A DNA stretch of 10,577 nucleotides from an uncultured Actinomycetes bacterium (GTDB taxonomy: Bacteria > Actinomycetota > Actinomycetes > Mycobacteriales > Mycobacteriaceae): positions 1 through 10,577 of the forward strand of contig CAIWCQ010000260.1 in assembly GCA_903911165.1 (NCBI GenBank), given 5' to 3'. Below, piece after piece: positions 7,435 through 10,577 of this stretch; the first letter of the stretch is position 1; each line of letters starts with the position of its first letter. The notes under the pieces are model-generated. The model was not told the origin of the DNA, did not search any database, and saw only the letters and a list, made by a program, of their open reading frames with translations. Both the position numbers and the translations under genes were made by a program.

Positions 7435-9089
7435 CCGCCGACCGCCTGCGCCGCCATCGCCTTGGCCCAGCGGTAGTCGGCCTTCCCAGCCGGCGAGCGC
7501 ACTACCTTGTCGGTGCGAACGAATGCCTTCGGGATCTTGTATTGGGCGATGTGTGGGCGGCAGGCGTCGACCAATTCCGCGTCGGTGGCGGCTCTTCCCT
7601 CAGCGAGTTGAACGATCGCGACGACTTCGTTGCCCCAGCGTTCCGATGGCCGACCGGTGACCACGACGTCGTAGACGCTGGGATGGCTTGCGACTGCCCG
7701 TTCGACCTCCTCGGCGAAGATCTTCTCCCCGCCGGAGTTGATGGTCACCGAGTCGCGGCCGAGCAGTTCGATCCGGCCGTCGGCCAGGTAGCGGGCCTTG
7801 TCGCCGGGGATCGAGAACCGCACGCCGTCGATGGTGGGGAAGGTGCGCGCGGTCTTCTCCGCATCACCGAGGTAGCCCAGCGGCACGAACACCTGTCGCG
7901 CCAGCCAGCCCTCGCCCTCACCGGGATCCAGGATTCGACTGAAGTCCGCTGATACGACGGTGGTGTCGGCCATCGGAGTGAACGTCGCAGCCTGCATATC
8001 GGCGCCTTTGGTCGCGATACTGGTCATCTGCGCGCCGGACTCCGAAGCCCCGACGGCATCCATGATGATCAGGTTCGGAAGCGCGGCCAGTAGCCGGTCG
8101 CGGATTGTCGGCGACAGCGGCGCGCCGCCGTTGGTCAGGGCCATCAGCCCGGTCAAGTCGTAGTCGCCCTTTTCGATGGCGTCGACTAATGGCCGAGCCA
8201 TCGCATCGCCCACCACCGGGATGCTCAGCACGCGCTCGCGTGCGGCGAGCCGCAGGATGGCGTCGGCGTCGAAATGTTTGACGTCGTCGGGCACCGCGAC
8301 CCAGCCGCCGGCGCTGAGCGTGTTGAAGACACCCCACTGGGCGGCGCCGTGCATCAGCGGCGGCAGGACGAGGAACGACCGCATCCCCGGCGCCGCGAGG
8401 GACTGTTGGGTGAGATCCTCATAGGAGGTCAACTCCGGTCCGCCGGTGAACGGCCGGCCACCCATCGCGGACATGAAGATGTCATTTTGACGCCACAGCA
8501 CACCCTTCGGCATCCCGGTTGTCCCGCCGGTGTAGAGAATGTAGAGGTCGTCTCCGCAGGGGGTCGGCATCCCGCCGACGGGTTGCGCTGTGGCGGTGAT
8601 GGATTCGTAGTCCACCGCACCGGGGAGCAGTGCATTGCCGGAGTCGTCGGAAACCTGGATGAGAACGTCGAGTTGGGGTAGGCGGTCGCGCACGGCGAGT
8701 ACGTGGGGGGCGAACTCGGCCGAGTAGACCAGAGCGCGGGCACCGGCGTCGTTGAGAAGATAGAAGAGTTCCTCTTCGACGTAGCGGTAGTTGACGTTGA
8801 ACGGCGCGACGCGGGCGCGGTAGCCGGCCACCATGGCTTCGAGGTACTCGTTGCCGTTGCGCAGATACAACCCGACGTGGTCCTGTCCGGACTCGTGGCC
8901 TTGCAGTTGATCGCGTTCGGTGTGACAGCCGAGTCCCTGTTGAGTGAGGTAGTGGGCGATACCGTCGATGCGGGCGTCCAGTTGCGCGTAGCTCAGTCGG
9001 CGGTCTCGCCAGATCAGCACAGTCTGTTCCGGGATGGCCGTCGCGACGGTGCGGAACACGGTGGACAGATCGAAGATGGCGTCGGTCAT
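7431..9089 (-). CDS. Acyl-CoA synthetase (FadD-type, ANL superfamily)
   Basis: A 552-residue adenylate-forming ligase that activates a carboxylic acid with ATP and joins it to CoA. The phosphate-binding loop YTGGTTGMPKG is at 186-196, with Gly where many families have Ser, as in actinobacterial FadD19-like enzymes. GASES is at 347-351, IPGD at 427-430, LGRDSVTINSGGEK at 443-456, and the catalytic Lys of SPAGK is residue 536. Residues near 55-70, between CHTERD and GQDHVGLY, form a short insertion, probably a subfamily trait. The substrate may be a ring-opened or steroid/terpenoid acid, in keeping with the neighbours (inference). The start ATG 9089 lies 6 bases behind TACAGT; in-frame starts further upstream, up to about 9158, would run through the promoter and repeats and are rejected. 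Its stop overlaps the SDR stop in one CTAG. Confidence 0.94.
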
Positions 9090-9101
9090 AAGGACACTGT
9101 A
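9090..9101 (-). promoter_or_regulatory. Leaderless-type promoter of the acyl-CoA synthetase gene
   Basis: On the minus strand TACAGT (9101 to 9096) fits TANNNT, and exactly 6 bases (GTCCTT) separate it from A of ATG 9089. Its outer edge touches the 23-bp tandem repeat. No good Shine-Dalgarno sequence precedes the ATG, which favours a leaderless mRNA. Confidence 0.55.
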
Positions 9102-9145
9102 TTCGCCGTCCGACGGGGTCATTATTCGCCGTCCGGCGGGGGCAT
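9100..9145. repeat. Two adjacent 23-bp direct repeats between divergent promoters
   Basis: Copy one (9100-9122) and copy two (9123-9145) match at 21 of 23 positions and abut without a gap. Each begins TATTCGCCGTCCG. Copy one contains the perfect inverted repeat CCGTC-C-GACGG (9107-9117), and copy two has the same with one change (GGCGG). The pair fills the space between the TACAGT box of fadD and the TAGAGT box facing the oxidoreductase, as expected of a double operator controlling both genes (inference). Confidence 0.8.
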
Positions 9146-9150
9146 AGAGT
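9145..9150 (+). promoter_or_regulatory. Candidate -10 box (TAGAGT) of the luciferase-like oxidoreductase gene
   Basis: TAGAGT at 9145-9150 fits TANNNT and begins on the last base of the second 23-bp repeat. Transcription would start near A9157, giving a leader of about 33 bases. GAGG at 9179-9182 is 7 bases before GTG 9190 and may serve as ribosome binding site. Confidence 0.4.
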
Positions 9151-9189
9151 CTGTCCAAAGCCGACTAACCGACACCATGAGGCCACATC

Positions 9190-10104
9190 GTGAGCAAAGC
9201 CCGGATCGACTTTCCAGCCCGCATCGGAGTCTGGTGGGCCAGTGATACCTGGCCCATGTCGGCCGCGCAGGACGTGGCGCGCGAGATCGAGGCCCTCGGC
9301 TTTGGTTCGCTGTTCATTCCCGAGGTGGGCCTAAAGGATTGCATGGTCGAATCGGCGGCTTTCCTGGCCGCCACCGAGCGCCTCGTGGTGGGCACCGGCA
9401 TCGCCAACATCCACGCCCGGATCGCCGGAACGACAGAGGGTGGCGGGCGCACGCTGACCGCGCTGTATCCGGGCCGCTTCGTGCTTGGCCTGGGAGTCAG
9501 TCACGGACCGTTGGTGGAGAACATGCTGGGCGGCACCTACGACAAGCCGTTGGCGACCATGCGCGGCTACCTGGACCGGATGGCCGCACTGCCGGCAATG
9601 ATCGAACCCGGTTCGGGTCGGCCGGTTCGTTTACTCGCCGCGCTTGGGCCCAAGATGATCGAGTTGTCGGGCACCCACGCCGACGGCGCGCACCCCTACC
9701 TCGTGACCCCCGCGCAGACCGCGGTCACCCGGGAGATCCTCGGCCCGCAGAAATGGATCGTCTCCGAGCAGGCGGTGGTCATCGGCGGCGATGCTGCGGA
9801 ACAGATGACTCGCGCGCACCTGCACCTGCAGATCTACTCGGGGCTGCCGAACTACCGCAATTCGTGGCTTCGGCAGGGATTCGACGAGTCCGATCTGGTT
9901 CCAGGCGGATCAGACCGGCTGGCGGCCGGCATCGTCGGCATGGGGTCGGTCGAGCACGCCGCCGCTACCGTGACCGCGCACCTCGATGCGGGCGCCGATC
10001 ACGTGGTGGTTCAGGTCCTCGGCGACGGCAACCCCTCCTGGGACCCGCGCCCCGCGTTGCGAGAACTGGCCGCAGTGCTGGGACTGTCCAGCGCTACCTC
10101 TTGA
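9190..10104 (+). CDS. F420-type luciferase-like (LLM class) oxidoreductase
   Basis: A 304-residue TIM-barrel flavin/F420 oxidoreductase of the bacterial luciferase superfamily. It opens with ARIGVWWASDTWP, then REIEALGFGSLFIPE, the usual first strand and helix of LLM proteins. ERLVVGTGIANIHAR is the typical barrel strand with a cofactor-contacting loop, and GRFVLGLGVSHGPLVENMLG is a family hallmark. The late segment ADGAHPYLVTPAQTA and the C-terminal GADHVVVQVLGD complete the barrel. It resembles the actinobacterial group typified by the MSMEG_4141 family (recall, TIGR03620-like), thought to use coenzyme F420 rather than FMN; the substrate is unknown. GTG 9190 is chosen because it starts right before the barrel, with GAGG 7 bases upstream; the ATG at 9177 is out of frame. 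It shares a control region with fadD and its last 11 bases overlap the convergent small gene. Confidence 0.9.
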   Translation: MSKARIDFPARIGVWWASDTWPMSAAQDVAREIEALGFGSLFIPEVGLKDCMVESAAFLAATERLVVGTGIANIHARIAGTTEGGGRTLTALYPGRFVLGLGVSHGPLVENMLGGTYDKPLATMRGYLDRMAALPAMIEPGSGRPVRLLAALGPKMIELSGTHADGAHPYLVTPAQTAVTREILGPQKWIVSEQAVVIGGDAAEQMTRAHLHLQIYSGLPNYRNSWLRQGFDESDLVPGGSDRLAAGIVGMGSVEHAAATVTAHLDAGADHVVVQVLGDGNPSWDPRPALRELAAVLGLSSATS

Positions 10105-10324
10105 GCCAGGCCCGGACGGTGCCGAGGTCGCGGGTGTAGTTGTCGTACCACTCGTCGACGAAGATGGATGCGCCGCTGAGCTTGCTGCTGCCCTGCCAGA
10201 TCAAACGGATTCGGATGGCGCCGCGGGAGTAGACGTCGACTCGATCGTCGATCGCGCGCCGCCGCCAGCCCTGCTCCTCGCTGGACTGGGCGAGGGCGGC
10301 ACGCTCGTCGGTCGCAGTGGTCAC
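10094..10324 (-). CDS. Small conserved-looking hypothetical protein (76 aa)
   Basis: I do not recognise a named family. The 76-residue product is basic in the middle (GWRRRAIDDRVDVYSRGAIRIRLIW) and ends with an aromatic and acidic segment (VDEWYDNYTRDLGTVRAWLKR). It has no signal peptide or membrane segment and no cysteine. GTG 10324 is preferred because GGGAGG lies 5 bases before it on the minus strand. In-frame GTG 10393 (99 aa) or TTG 10402 (102 aa) would add an N-terminal extension including NPHFRALADHEVHRAAE; a TACGCT box (10413 to 10408) lies 5 bases before TTG 10402, so the longer form cannot be excluded. It points toward the luciferase-like gene and overlaps its end by 11 bases. The product reads like a real, compact protein, but coding status rests on the ribosome site and composition only. 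Confidence 0.65.
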   Translation of the reverse strand: MTTATDERAALAQSSEEQGWRRRAIDDRVDVYSRGAIRIRLIWQGSSKLSGASIFVDEWYDNYTRDLGTVRAWLKR

Positions 10325-10435
10325 GAAGCCTCCCTCGGCAGCACGGTGAACTTCATGGTCGGCCAGCGCGCGGAAGTGGGGATTCCCTCTCACGGCGAGC
10401 AACTCGCAGCGTACCGCTACACCCCGGACCGGGCC

Positions 10436-10577
10436 TCAGCCGCGTGCTCGGTGAACCAAGTCGGCTGCTGCCGAACGTAACTCACTGATCGACGCGAGCG
10501 CACGACCGAATCCGGCCCGGGTGTACGCCTCGCCGCGCGGCGTGTGCACCTTGAGGTCGAGGCCGTATCGGTCGATA
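10436..10577 (-). CDS. C-terminal end of a DUF2470-like protein (cut by window edge)
   Basis: The frame is open from the window edge to TGA at 10438-10436 and gives the last 46 residues of a protein that begins outside. It starts IDRYGLDLKVHTP, resembling the closing strands of the DUF2470 domain (a small domain also found behind pyridoxamine oxidase-like folds in heme-handling proteins), and ends with an Ala/Leu/Arg-rich helix finishing in LVHRARG. This assignment is by eye from one short stretch. The gene precedes the small hypothetical gene on the same strand with 111 bases between them, a gap holding a possible TACGCT -10 box, so they may be separate units. Confidence 0.65.
   Translation of the reverse strand, partial: IDRYGLDLKVHTPRGEAYTRAGFGRALASISELRSAAADLVHRARG

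Noticed and set aside
9090..9158. Upstream in-frame starts extending FadD by up to 23 residues
   Set aside because: The extension would be coded by the -10 box and the 23-bp repeats and has no ribosome site; ATG 9089 has exact leaderless promoter spacing and begins where FadD similarity begins.
8703..9245. Plus-strand frame of 180 codons antisense to fadD, including a short stretch after ATG 9177
   Set aside because: It lies opposite well-conserved FadD residues and through the divergent promoter; composition is shadow-like. ATG 9177 opens only 22 codons out of frame with the oxidoreductase.

Overview
The window looks like a chromosomal segment of a mycobacterium, most likely a fast-growing Mycolicibacterium-type species. 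This rests on the high G+C content, frequent GTG starts, start regions that match mycobacterial leaderless promoters, a mycobacterium-type secreted protein, a mycofactocin-type short-chain dehydrogenase, an F420-type luciferase-like oxidoreductase, and a FadD of the actinobacterial type. Species cannot be named from sequence reading alone. There are nine protein-coding genes, two of them cut by the window edges. I see no tRNA, rRNA, CRISPR array, transposase or phage gene.

Layout: (1) 1-454, minus strand: the N-terminal part of a small exported protein. (2) 567-2558, plus: the potassium transporter Kup, divergent from gene 1 across a 112-bp gap. (3) 2579-3787, plus: a UbiH/PheA-type FAD oxidoreductase with an apparently leaderless start just behind kup. 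(4) 3887-4783, plus: an alpha/beta hydrolase behind two interlocked inverted repeats. (5) 4946-6607, plus: a Baeyer-Villiger-type flavin monooxygenase with an altered fingerprint and a tandem-repeat C-terminal tail, overlapping by 4 bases with (6) 6604-7434, plus: a mycofactocin-coupled-type SDR. (7) 7431-9089, minus: a FadD acyl-CoA synthetase, convergent with the SDR; the two stop codons share one CTAG. (8) 9190-10104, plus: an F420-type luciferase-like oxidoreductase, divergent from fadD across a 100-bp control region with a 23-bp tandem repeat. (9) 10094-10324, minus: a small unknown protein. (10) 10436-10577, minus: the C-terminal end of a DUF2470-like protein. No gene-free stretch exceeds about 165 bases.

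How the genes may work together (inference): hydrolase, Baeyer-Villiger monooxygenase, SDR and acyl-CoA synthetase together are the parts list for breaking down an alicyclic or secondary alcohol. The alcohol would become a ketone (SDR), then an ester or lactone (monooxygenase), then a hydroxy acid (hydrolase), then an acyl-CoA (FadD) ready for beta-oxidation. The set recalls the mymA locus of M. tuberculosis and bacterial monoterpene pathways. The two additional redox enzymes could act on the same compound or be unrelated. Kup, the exported protein and the DUF2470 gene look like unrelated housekeeping neighbours.

The points most worth checking are the Arg in place of the conserved His in the monooxygenase fingerprint, the 15-bp in-frame repeat in its tail, the repeated elements in the fadD/oxidoreductase divergent promoter, the interlocked palindromes before the hydrolase, and three starts that all sit exactly 6 bases behind a TANNNT box.
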